From positions 1-30,915 of the forward strand of contig JAKALV010000004.1 of NCBI GenBank assembly GCA_021824055.1: a DNA stretch of 30,915 nt, given 5' to 3'. A program made the translations under genes and the position numbers. The notes beneath the pieces were generated by a model. The model had not been told where the DNA came from, made no database searches, and saw only the letters and a program-made list of their open reading frames with translations. How positions within the stretch are numbered: position 1 is the stretch's first letter; the number at the start of each line of letters is the position of its first letter. Below, piece after piece: positions 9,601 to 14,770 of this stretch. Source of the DNA: Acidobacteriota bacterium (GTDB lineage Bacteria > Acidobacteriota > Vicinamibacteria > Vicinamibacterales > SCN-69-37).

Positions 9601-9787
9601 AGCGCTGCACGCGTGAGGTTTCGAGGATGAACTCCCGGTAGGGCATCTCGCCGCAGCCGACGTCCAGGAGCGTTCCGCTCAACGACGGCAAGCTGTTCTT
9701 GATGGCGTTCAGCAGGGCCGTGCGCATGATGTACGTGTCCACGCTGTCGACGGACAGCGTGGGATTGAGAAACGCGTCCTGTTTCAT
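3644..9787 (-). CDS. Giant eight-domain glycan enzyme (MT-GT2-GT2-GT29-MT-GT7-MT-pyruvyltransferase)
   Basis: The product has 2047 residues. Modules in order: methyltransferase 25-210 (LLDVGCG 40-46); GT2 235-440 (PLISVCIPTYN 236-246, DSDD 321-324); helical linker 465-610; second GT2 619-820 (DADD 708-711, EDWDFW 790-795); GT29 sialyltransferase-like 900-1060 (RIAIVGNA 903-910, IDAFDVVVRLNN 920-931, PSTGFALVALC 1006-1016); methyltransferase 1090-1275 (IIDVGCG 1115-1121); GT7-like 1318-1480 (DID 1385-1387, GWGGEDD 1459-1465); methyltransferase 1575-1730 (SSVLDVSAGA 1593-1602); polysaccharide pyruvyltransferase-like 1780-1990 (VIGGGGLLG 1795-1803, NSYHG 1930-1934). There is no signal peptide or membrane segment, so it is probably cytoplasmic. 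The ATG at 9787 sits 7 nt from a strong GGAGGAG. An open frame continues to 10582, but that extension is antisense to another gene and has no domain. It probably assembles and decorates a surface or flagellar glycan; the substrates are inferred only at family level. Confidence 0.9.
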   Translation of the reverse strand: MKQDAFLNPTLSVDSVDTYIMRTALLNAIKNSLPSLSGTLLDVGCGEMPYREFILETSRVQRYIGLDVRKATDQAGRHPDLFWNGAHIPLADGSIDSAIATELFDTLPDLDVVLREICRVLKPGGTLFFMVPFVWPLQGRRYTPVSLRQHLEGSEFDVRSITALGGWNASLAQMIGLWLNRSGLTPDDRRQFFTELTPLYEELVRSDSVPAETKDQTMSPGFQGMAVKRARAADVPLISVCIPTYNRSAYIGECLRSVLDQADERCEIIVVDDGSTDNTEQIVRHLGRPEIRYVKKAHTNGSDTRNRAIAEATGDYILWVDSDDLLLPGAIRKHRTAMRTHPEADVLYGNLKIFGDTRRLPAAQILYEDFGRRSDHLLSLLVSSCPIPHQGTVVRKSLYDRVGPYDPEFIRAHDHEFWCRAVAEATFTHVGGYTCLWRWHDTNLSSGSVAIDTRFEARLLKKLTRDHSIEELFPFIDWTDRNSSRIFAYFQVAKAFINWRDTEEAFAWIERAVGIINPGWRMPQGPDEQKWKMVELLVRETFKDDLQTRSEFDHGIDALRRRKAAAPASTAFDRTFYENKLARLGARLKAQPGDIATTEQLKAELLLKTLPRATAAATPLVSVVIPFYRQSDTIAATLDSLAAQTYRRFEILIVSDGDPAFPERVVEQFRGEHPDIPVVCEVKPHSGLAATRNWAIERAQGAYILPLDADDLIASVFLEKAVAVLESDASLGFAYTDTLCFGEKNEIWIHPDFNSRRLLQHNLMTCTTLFRRDLWASVGGYNVNMQHIYEDWDFWIGAVEHGFRAAHIPLPLFIYRKKKQSMIAGAQQHEGLAKTQIIVNHPSLYQPLTADRRKVLDAAPVGVIPESLLRPPIHTEAGSQNRTLDPAPEFTCTEDVLRSLRGRIAIVGNATPKGELATLIDAFDVVVRLNNFELSGFERLVGRKTSYRCTSGWQDIEPRDEHLEFSPFTATTPESSHIPLYEQRCQRPLLTARTNVHVLHPGIAKPSTGFALVALCSHLAIPVEVFAFDGFKTPHYWSGHDTFHTTHSGDEFAVMCGLPHVTVHTGPFHIKPGYISRDTPEYFEDSVTDKTGDVWQPDVYRLAALVARRLGCDRIIDVGCGRAQKLAALYPEFSITGVDYGDNIRFCRQQHRFGQWIEADLEQPFTVKAPPARLRRSVVVCSDVIEHLIDPTALLRTLRDLVRHAPAVILSTPERDRTRGMDDPGPPKNRAHVREWNLRELESLLKAAGFTVNFIGLTRSNTNSNEMNTTVAVLTPASATGLLEAGNTGQAIVIEGESVRFRDADDTRVPAPTPRTHQKMVSFIVPLRGRTEHLDGFIHTIERTYADIPYEVILVEQADDLLFKRGQLCNLGFKKSQGDIVVFQDIDTRYLEPIDFEHHLNRLGRPYAGYDTIAHIQEPRVGEYVVTETEPRPWGYGACAVFSREQFKACHGFSNLIVGWGGEDDVIAARARMERLACTLAHVTHDQLPRNEVTNTAWHKQNVFFMQTDHSRNHSKDSFRQTMATEISCGPLRDRANFTIYRYKDISVPDDFVYKLHLRNREAGEVSQLVSAQQTDGADELTRLLATVITPNSSVLDVSAGAKTLARHLPAGCEYLPIDVAPSRADTLFADLGAGRLANLPHAYDYVISNGVMEYVRPVGYFLNQVARWGRTVILAYPTTDLTPDFASRQRSGWANHLSGRELTRQFRRQGLRVTSRTRWRELDIFVLDPAAARQLMHFDRAVAPRPDIQSVCRLDATNAGDFHSAPFRYVDLGTLRCSDIITLPRPNELARQLVIGGGGLLGSPSFEPFWQQLFSRSYDTVVGWGMGDNARVDTTSGFVDRTECVYPDYVRRFDLLGVRDIGTPYEWVPCASCLHPLFDEEWPIEHDVVVFEHKRVPTGIEEFPKMNNDTNDLARVLRFLGSGRVVMTNSYHGAYWAQLLGRGVLAFPFSSKFYHLRHKATLCRPHEWKQHLDRVEDQPPALQECIDANLRFARKVAARLDLSSVPVPTASQPEHPPATTLRPAAYASVLPLSLGEQAAGAMSELR

Positions 9788-9794
9788 CATCGAA

Positions 9795-9801
9795 CTCCTC
9801 C
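9795..9801 (-). promoter_or_regulatory. Shine-Dalgarno that fixes the start of the giant glycan gene
   Basis: The minus strand reads GGAGGAG here, 7 nt before the ATG at 9787 and 4 nt before the adjacent ATG at 9790. It is the best ribosome-binding site in the region. It argues against the 265-codon upstream extension of the same frame. Confidence 0.75.
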
Positions 9802-9934
9802 GACGGCTACGCGCCTGGACGGACGGCCACCTTTGGCGCGGACCGCGGCCGAAAGACCGGCTGCAAGGGTGATGCCGGGCAGCCGGCTGACTTGGCCCGG
9901 TTCTCGCAATACGCAGGGCCGGAGGTTCGCGGCA

Positions 9935-10567
9935 ATGGCGATTGTGTTGGTCAACGGCGATATCACCGGAGCGGTCCGTCAGGCGGAAACGTGGGGAGAA
10001 CTGCTCGATATCCTCGATGCGCAGTGTGCAGTCCGCGAGGACGTCGTGACGGCCGTCCGTCTCGGTGGTGTCGACCGGCCGGCATTCCGATCGCCCAGCC
10101 TGCGGGCCATGCCGCTCGGCGCCGATGCCGAGGTTTGCGTCGAAACGGCGCGTCCGGCCGATCTGATCCGCGACACCCTCGATGAGGCCGAGAAGGTCAC
10201 CGCCACGATCGTCGAAGCGGCCATGTGCCTCGGCGGATCGTTTCGAGGCCAGGACGTCACCGGCGCGAATCTCGCGTTGGCAAACTTTGCCGACAGTCTG
10301 GGCTCTCTCGTCGTCGTCACCAGCACGGTCGCGCAGGCGACCGGTGTGGATCTGAGCGTGACCGGCGATGGCCGCGTGTCGGCGGTACAGATGATCAATA
10401 ACCTGATCGGGCACACCGAGACGTTGTTGAGGGCGCAGAACGCTCACGACTGGACGGCAGTGGCGGACGCGATCGAGTACGACATCGCCAGCACCGTGCG
10501 GCGCTGGCCGATGGTCCTGAAAGCGATTCGGGAGTCGGCGCGGCTGTTGGCCACGACGGCGGCGTAA
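9935..10567 (+). CDS. Unrecognised 210-residue helical protein of a glycosyltransferase operon
   Basis: I do not recognise this family. Residues 1-70 read as alternating short strands and one helix (MAIVLVNGDI, then a charged helix, then VTAVRLGG and AEVCVET), resembling a small beta-grasp fold. Residues 74-205 are mostly amphipathic helix, ending in an acidic/aromatic helix (DAIEYDIASTVRRW 178-191). There is no signal peptide or membrane segment. The ATG at 9935 is chosen because GGAGG lies 9 nt upstream; the frame also opens earlier, at 9833, without support. Its stop overlaps the next ATG (TAATG), so translation is coupled to a CgeB-type glycosyltransferase and then a GT9 enzyme. A chaperone or adaptor role for a glycosylated surface or flagellar protein is only a guess from that context. 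Confidence 0.7.
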   Translation: MAIVLVNGDITGAVRQAETWGELLDILDAQCAVREDVVTAVRLGGVDRPAFRSPSLRAMPLGADAEVCVETARPADLIRDTLDEAEKVTATIVEAAMCLGGSFRGQDVTGANLALANFADSLGSLVVVTSTVAQATGVDLSVTGDGRVSAVQMINNLIGHTETLLRAQNAHDWTAVADAIEYDIASTVRRWPMVLKAIRESARLLATTAA

Positions 10568-11790
10568 TGGCCGAGCCGGCACCGATTCGGCCGTTCCGGC
10601 GACCCCGGGTGCTGGTGGCGGGGCCGATCTACGGCGGATCGCTCGAGACCGCGCGCTCCACGGCGCGCGCGTGCGATGCGTTGGGCGCGGACACGCGGCT
10701 GATCGATTACGGCGCGTTCGGCGCCGGCTGGGAGGCGATTTCGCGCCTGTCCGTGCCGGCCGCGCACACGACGCGGCTCCAAGCCGACTACGCGAAAGTG
10801 CTCGGCGAAATGGTGATTGCGTCGGCGTCCGAGTGGCGGCCCGACCTGGTCATCGCGCTCGCGCAGGCGCCGCTGAACGCGTCGGTGTGCGAGCGCCTTC
10901 GCAGCGCGGGCATCACGGTCGCGTTCTGGTTCGTCGAGAATTTCCGCGTCCTGCCGTACTGGAAGCTCGTGGCGAAAGACTACGACGTGATCTTCGCCAT
11001 ACAGGACGAGCCGTTTCTGTCGATGCTGCGCGAGGCCGGCGCGCCGAAAGCGGTGTACCTGCCGACGGCCTGCGATCCCGGCCGGCACGCGCCCGTCGCG
11101 CTGACTGACGCCGAGCGCCGCCGCTTTGGCGCCGAGGTGAGCTTTGCCGGTGCGCCGTATCTGAACCGGCAGCGCATGCTGCTGGGTCTGATCGATCTCA
11201 ACCCGAGGATCTGGGGCGACGGCTGGACGGCCACCGAACTGGCGCGGCTGGCCGCCGACGGGGGCGCGCGATTCAGCCTCGACGAGATGATCCGCATCTT
11301 CGCGGCGACGAAGATCAATCTCAATATTCATTCCGCGAATCATGTCGAGGGTCTCGACCCGGATCCCGACTACGTGAACCCCCGCACGTTCGAACTCGCG
11401 GCGTGCGGCGCGTTTCAGCTCGTCGACGCCCGGCGCCCGCTGCCGGCGCTGTTCGCGGATGACGAGATGGTGACGTTTCGCTCGGCACGCGAACTTCGGT
11501 CGCTCATCACGCACTATCTCGCGCGGCCGGACGAGCGCGCGGCCATCGCGGCGCGCGCGCGGGCCCGGGTCGTGGCCGAACACCGCTTCGTCGATCGCGT
11601 GCGGCGGATCTTCAGCGAGACGCTGCCGGCCGCGCTGCAGCCCGGCGCCGCCGCGCCGCACAATCACCACGCGACGTCGGGGGACGGTCTCGCCCGTGCG
11701 ATCGACGCCCTCGAGCGCACGTCCCCGAAGATGACACGCGACGAGGCGATGATGCGCGTGCTGCGTCACGTCCAGACCGGCGCGCTGTGA
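10567..11790 (+). CDS. CgeB-like glycosyltransferase
   Basis: The 407-residue protein has the two-Rossmann GT-B architecture of the CgeB/DUF3880 glycosyltransferases. It starts with RVLVAGPIYGG (14-24). WFVENFRVLPYW falls near residue 120, and LPTACDP near 175, followed by the second domain. The second domain carries VSFAGAPY and NPRTFELAACGAFQL, the usual C-terminal donor-binding stretch. A closing helix with VVAEHRFVDRV is typical of the family, where a time-out loop of Arg and Tyr/Phe ends the domain. Residues after about 355 form an extra tail. Family members transfer sugars to glycans or proteins, often in flagellar or spore-coat loci. It is coupled to both neighbours: TAATG with the upstream gene and a 4-nt GTGA overlap with the GT9 gene. 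Confidence 0.85.
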   Translation: MAEPAPIRPFRRPRVLVAGPIYGGSLETARSTARACDALGADTRLIDYGAFGAGWEAISRLSVPAAHTTRLQADYAKVLGEMVIASASEWRPDLVIALAQAPLNASVCERLRSAGITVAFWFVENFRVLPYWKLVAKDYDVIFAIQDEPFLSMLREAGAPKAVYLPTACDPGRHAPVALTDAERRRFGAEVSFAGAPYLNRQRMLLGLIDLNPRIWGDGWTATELARLAADGGARFSLDEMIRIFAATKINLNIHSANHVEGLDPDPDYVNPRTFELAACGAFQLVDARRPLPALFADDEMVTFRSARELRSLITHYLARPDERAAIAARARARVVAEHRFVDRVRRIFSETLPAALQPGAAAPHNHHATSGDGLARAIDALERTSPKMTRDEAMMRVLRHVQTGAL

Positions 11791-13391
11791 GCACGATCCT
11801 GGTCGTCCAGTTGTGCCGCATCGGCGACATCCTGATGACCGGGCCGCTCCTGCGCGGTCTTCGCCGCGAGCACCCCTCAGCCGAGATCTCGCTGATGGTG
11901 ATGGATACCTTCGCGGTCACGCCGCTCCCGGCGCATCTCTACGACCGGCTGATCGCCTTTCCGCTGTCCGGCCTGGCCGGATCGCTCGCCGCGCGCGACG
12001 CCGGCTGGGAACCGTCGCTCGAAGACCTGCGCGTCTTCATCCGCGGCTGCACGCGCACGCCGTTCGACCTGATCGTCAATCTCACGCACACCGACATGTC
12101 GGCCCTGATCACGTCCATGCTGCCCGCGAAACGGCGCGTGGGACTGGTGATGCGCGCCGATCGCCGCCGCGGCATCGACAGCCCGTGGATGACTTATCTG
12201 CGCGCGGCGGTGCGATCGCGCGAACTCGGGTGCTTTCACCTGGTCGACTTGTTCTCGTGGACGGCGGGCGTGGCGCGCGACGTGCAGGGACTCGAGATCG
12301 CCATCACTCCGGCGGACGAGGCCTGGGCCGGGCGGTTCCTGCAGGAGCGCCGCCTGAACGGGCGCCCGCTGATTGCGATGCAGCTCGGCGCGAGCGCCGA
12401 GTCGAAGCAATGGCCCGTGGAACGCTTCGCCGCGCTGGCCGACGCGCTGGACCCGGCGCTCGGCGAGATCGTGGTGATCGGTGGTCCGAACGAGCGTGCG
12501 CTCGCGGCGGCATTTGCCGCAGCCGTGACGCGGCCCGTCGTCAATGCCGCCGGCGAATCTTCGCTGGGCGGACTCGCGGCCTTCTTCAGGGATTGCCGCT
12601 TGCTGATCACCAACGATACCGGGCCCATGCATATCGCGGCGGCCGTCGGCACGCGGGTGATGGACATTTCTTCCGGACCCGTGTCGGCGTTCGAGACCGG
12701 ACCCTACGGTGCGGGCCACGTCGTGATCGAGCCCGAGACCGCGTGCTATCCGTGCGCGCTTGACGCAGAGTGCCATCACTATGCGTGCCGATTCGCCCTG
12801 GCGCCCGCCGACGCCGCCGCGGCGGCGCGCTTCGCGATGGGGGAGGCGCCGGCGCCCGTGCTGGCCGGTGCGCGAATCCTGCAGAGCCGCCGTACGCGCG
12901 AGACGGGCCGCATCGAGTTTGCGCCGGTGGGCGCGGCGCCGACCGAAAAAGATTGGGTGCGGATGGCCGCCGCGGGCGTGTGGGAGCACACGTTGAAGGC
13001 GCCGACGCGGGTGGGGGAGGGCTGGGTCGATGCCGGGGCAAACGCCGCGCGGCACGCGCCGGACCCGGCGCGCATGGCGCTGGTCCGCGCGCATCTGGCA
13101 AAGGTCGCCCGCGAAGCAGACACGGCCGCGGCGGCGGTGCGCGCGCTTCCCTCGGCGGCACCGGCGAAGTGTCAGGCACTGGCGGACGGTGCGCACGCCA
13201 CGCTCGAACGGCTGCTGGCGCTGGGTGAATCCGAGCGCGCGGTGCATCCGCTCGTGACGTACTTGCGGCACGAGATCGAGTCGGTCGGCGCGACCGACCT
13301 GGCGGGGATCGCGCGCGCGCACGCCGCCGCGTATTCGGCGACCGCCACGCGCGCGCGGCGGCTGGCGGAAGGACTCGGCGCGACGTCCTGA
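11787..13391 (+). CDS. GT9 heptosyltransferase-like protein with helical C-terminal extension
   Basis: Residues 1-345 match the GT9 (lipopolysaccharide heptosyltransferase) family: RIGDILMTGPLLRGLR at 11-26, MQLGASAESKQWP at 198-210, and LLITNDTGPMHIAAAVG at 272-288, which is the family's donor-site signature. A cysteine set at 320, 323, 329 and 334 (CYPC...C...C) also occurs in many GT9 enzymes. Typical members have about 340-360 residues. Here about 190 additional, mostly helical Ala-rich residues follow, with no domain I recognise. The GTG start overlaps the CgeB gene's TGA by 4 nt. The likely role is adding heptose or a related sugar to a glycan in the cytoplasm, alongside the CgeB-type enzyme. 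The role of the tail is unknown; it may mediate partner binding. Confidence 0.85.
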   Translation: MSTILVVQLCRIGDILMTGPLLRGLRREHPSAEISLMVMDTFAVTPLPAHLYDRLIAFPLSGLAGSLAARDAGWEPSLEDLRVFIRGCTRTPFDLIVNLTHTDMSALITSMLPAKRRVGLVMRADRRRGIDSPWMTYLRAAVRSRELGCFHLVDLFSWTAGVARDVQGLEIAITPADEAWAGRFLQERRLNGRPLIAMQLGASAESKQWPVERFAALADALDPALGEIVVIGGPNERALAAAFAAAVTRPVVNAAGESSLGGLAAFFRDCRLLITNDTGPMHIAAAVGTRVMDISSGPVSAFETGPYGAGHVVIEPETACYPCALDAECHHYACRFALAPADAAAAARFAMGEAPAPVLAGARILQSRRTRETGRIEFAPVGAAPTEKDWVRMAAAGVWEHTLKAPTRVGEGWVDAGANAARHAPDPARMALVRAHLAKVAREADTAAAAVRALPSAAPAKCQALADGAHATLERLLALGESERAVHPLVTYLRHEIESVGATDLAGIARAHAAAYSATATRARRLAEGLGATS

Positions 13392-13393
13392 CC

Positions 13394-13418
13394 GCGTGCC
13401 CCCCGCGAAGGGGCGCGC
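13394..13418. terminator. Hairpin between convergent genes
   Basis: GCGTGCCCC (13394-13402) and GGGGCGCGC (13410-13418) form a 9-bp stem with one G-T wobble and a 7-nt loop. It fills the 36-nt gap between the convergent GT9 and ferritin-like genes, where a bidirectional terminator is expected. There is no U-tract, so intrinsic termination is not certain. Confidence 0.5.
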
Positions 13419-13427
13419 CGCGGCGGG

Positions 13428-13886
13428 TCACGATCCTGGTTTGTCGACGAGCTTCAAAGGCGCCCCGGCCGGCGCGATCGTGAGAATTTCCTGAACGTGC
13501 TCCGTTTCGACCGCGATCTGCGCGTGAATGAATTTCTCGAGGGTTGGATGACTCGCCGTGCGCGGCAAGAATTCCTTGTACGCGTCCAACGCCTGCTGCT
13601 CGACATCGAGCGCCTCGGCTAACGCCTCGGCGGGACGCATCGGGCCGCCGTCCAAAGACAGGTCGATGCGCAGGCGCGGGATATGACCGAGCGACCGAAT
13701 CTGCTGCGCGATGGCATCCGCGTGTTCCAGGGTCTCCCTCAGGGCGTCCTCGAAAAAGGCTTCCGCGGCGACGCGGCCCGGCCCGCGCAGACGAAAGCGC
13801 ATCTGGAAATACCGGAGGCAGGCCTCGGCTTCTTCCGCCATCAGGCGATTCAAGTCCTCCACGAGATCGGCACGATTCGCGCACAT
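13428..13886 (-). CDS. Bacterioferritin-like diiron protein
   Basis: The 152-residue product is the size of bacterioferritin and predicts a four-helix bundle. Candidate diiron ligands are E19 (helix A), E96 in the helix around DVEQQALDAY (helix C), and E127 with H130 in ETEH (helix D). In helix B the family motif is E-x2-H, but here ETLEHAD (51-57) places Thr52 at the usual Glu position before H55; E51 or E54 might substitute. It probably stores iron or oxidises it with O2 or peroxide in the cytoplasm. No heme-binding Met was assigned. It starts 12 nt after the stop of a DtxR/MntR-type regulator on the same strand, so the two are likely one metal-responsive operon. No strong Shine-Dalgarno is seen, which suggests coupling to the upstream gene. 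Confidence 0.8.
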   Translation of the reverse strand: MCANRADLVEDLNRLMAEEAEACLRYFQMRFRLRGPGRVAAEAFFEDALRETLEHADAIAQQIRSLGHIPRLRIDLSLDGGPMRPAEALAEALDVEQQALDAYKEFLPRTASHPTLEKFIHAQIAVETEHVQEILTIAPAGAPLKLVDKPGS

Positions 13887-13898
13887 GGCCGGTGCGAT

Positions 13899-14426
13899 CT
13901 AGATGGCGCGCTTGAGTTCGTCCATCAAGCACTGCCCCTTACAGACGTCGCACGTGCGGTTCTTCGGACAGTCCCCACGGAAACGGCGGAATCGCGGGAT
14001 GAGATCGTGCGTCGCCCGGGTGTCGCCGCTGAGAAAGCGCAGAAAGAGCGCGAGCCGCTCGCCGGTGGCTTGGCTGATCAAATGCTCGATCTTGCAACTG
14101 TCGATCTCCGCCTGTGTCCTGGGAACACCGAGGATGTCCGAGATGAATGTCTTCAAGATGACGCGCTTCGCCATCACCGACTTGGCCGCCTGGAGTCCGG
14201 TGGACGTCAGCTTCACCAACCGGTGCGCGTCGGTCTCGACCCACCCGCGTTTCTTCAAGGCGCGCAGGTTGATTGAGACACTGCCGCGCGTGATGTTCAG
14301 ATCGCGCGCGATATCCGACACACGGGCCCAACCGCCATACTTCAGGCCCACGTCGTAAATGGCGAGCAGGTGGTGCGCGGCGCTGTGCGTCAGTTCGTTG
14401 GCCTCGAACTCCTTCCACGTTTCCAT
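13899..14426 (-). CDS. DtxR/MntR-family metal-dependent transcriptional repressor with Cys-rich tail
   Basis: The 175-residue protein has an N-terminal winged helix (about 14-75; DIARDLNITRGSVSINLRAL at 38-57 is the HTH) and a metal-binding dimerisation region. The latter contains SCKIEHLIS at 110-118, where C111, E114 and H115 match the metal ligands of DtxR/IdeR. A Cys at the first position is more typical of iron sensors in this family, while MntR often has Glu. Unusually, the C-terminus carries four cysteines (153, 159, 162, 166; C-x5-C-x2-C-x3-C) in place of an SH3-like domain, so it could hold zinc or an Fe-S cluster. It is divergent from the porin/flavin operon and co-directional with a ferritin-like gene, with an inverted repeat in the shared promoter region. 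It probably represses both directions when metal is plentiful. Confidence 0.85.
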   Translation of the reverse strand: METWKEFEANELTHSAAHHLLAIYDVGLKYGGWARVSDIARDLNITRGSVSINLRALKKRGWVETDAHRLVKLTSTGLQAAKSVMAKRVILKTFISDILGVPRTQAEIDSCKIEHLISQATGERLALFLRFLSGDTRATHDLIPRFRRFRGDCPKNRTCDVCKGQCLMDELKRAI

Positions 14427-14433
14427 GACGCTA

Positions 14434-14463
14434 TCTATATCACACGAACGGTTGACATACCAA
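14434..14463 (-). promoter_or_regulatory. Candidate promoter of the metal regulator gene
   Basis: On the minus strand, TTGGTA (14463-14458) and TATAGA (14439-14434) are separated by 18 nt. Transcription would begin close to the ATG at 14426, which fits the lack of a Shine-Dalgarno sequence. The -35 element lies inside the left arm of the inverted repeat, consistent with autoregulation. Confidence 0.4.
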
Positions 14464-14481
14464 TCAAATGCTTGTTAGTGT
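14452..14481 (+). promoter_or_regulatory. Candidate promoter of the porin/flavin operon
   Basis: A perfect TTGACA (14452-14457) is followed after 18 nt by TAGTGT (14476-14481), which keeps the most conserved T1, A2 and T6 of the -10 consensus. Both elements overlap the inverted repeat at 14454-14484, so a protein bound there would block RNA polymerase. Confidence 0.5.
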
Positions 14482-14484
14482 GTC
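14454..14484. promoter_or_regulatory. Inverted repeat, candidate DtxR/MntR-type operator
   Basis: The left arm GACATACCAA (14454-14463) and the reverse complement of the right arm (14475-14484), GACACACTAA, agree at 8 of 10 positions; both mismatches are C/T transitions. The spacer is 11 nt. The site covers the -35 and -10 of the porin promoter and the -35 of the regulator's own promoter. Binding by the adjacent DtxR-family protein is inferred from position. Confidence 0.55.
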
Positions 14485-14770
14485 TGAGATCGGTCGCGCG
14501 ACGCGACGGGTCAGCACACAAAAGCCCGCGCGGTGCTGCACACACCGGCGGGCCGATCGAACGCTGTGGTCCGGACAGACCGTGTCATTCGCTCGCGCGC
14601 CTGACGCGTCCGACTCCTGCATTGTGAGGGAACCGGGCGTGTCGGCGCAACAGGCCGGAGGCCTTCATGCGCCCGGGGATTCATGCCAGACGACCGGATA
14701 CTCCGCGGCGTGCGGCCGCCGGTTCCAACACGTCACATCGGTGTTTCGCTTCCTTCATCATGAGGTTCGT

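Larger units (their letters stand above)
14427..14770. other. 344-nt divergent promoter and long leader region
   Basis: This gap separates the metal regulator from the porin. The first 60 nt hold the two overlapping promoters and the inverted repeat. From about 14488 to 14770 lies a leader of roughly 280 nt for the porin operon. It is open in the porin frame from 14468, but the encoded residues look random and precede the signal peptide. I see small hairpins such as CGGTG...CACCG near 14539-14555 but no recognisable riboswitch. Confidence 0.6.

Noticed and set aside
9788..10582. Upstream extension of the giant glycan gene frame by 265 codons
   Set aside because: The extension is antisense to the 9935-10567 gene, contains no recognisable domain and has an Arg/Gly/Pro-rich shadow composition; a strong Shine-Dalgarno lies at the internal ATG.
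12607..13932. 441-codon minus-strand frame across the end of the GT9 gene and the ferritin-like gene
   Set aside because: Sequence is mostly Arg/Pro/Ala repeats and overlaps two well-supported genes.
14626..14695. Cobalamin riboswitch suggested by GAGGGAA and GCCAGACGACC
   Set aside because: The two boxes are only about 50 nt apart and the conserved GGTGNAA and GCAACTGT core is missing or degraded; no cobalamin gene follows.
14468..14770. N-terminal extension of the porin by about 100 residues
   Set aside because: It would bury the signal peptide in mid-protein; a start with GAGG upstream exists at 14771.
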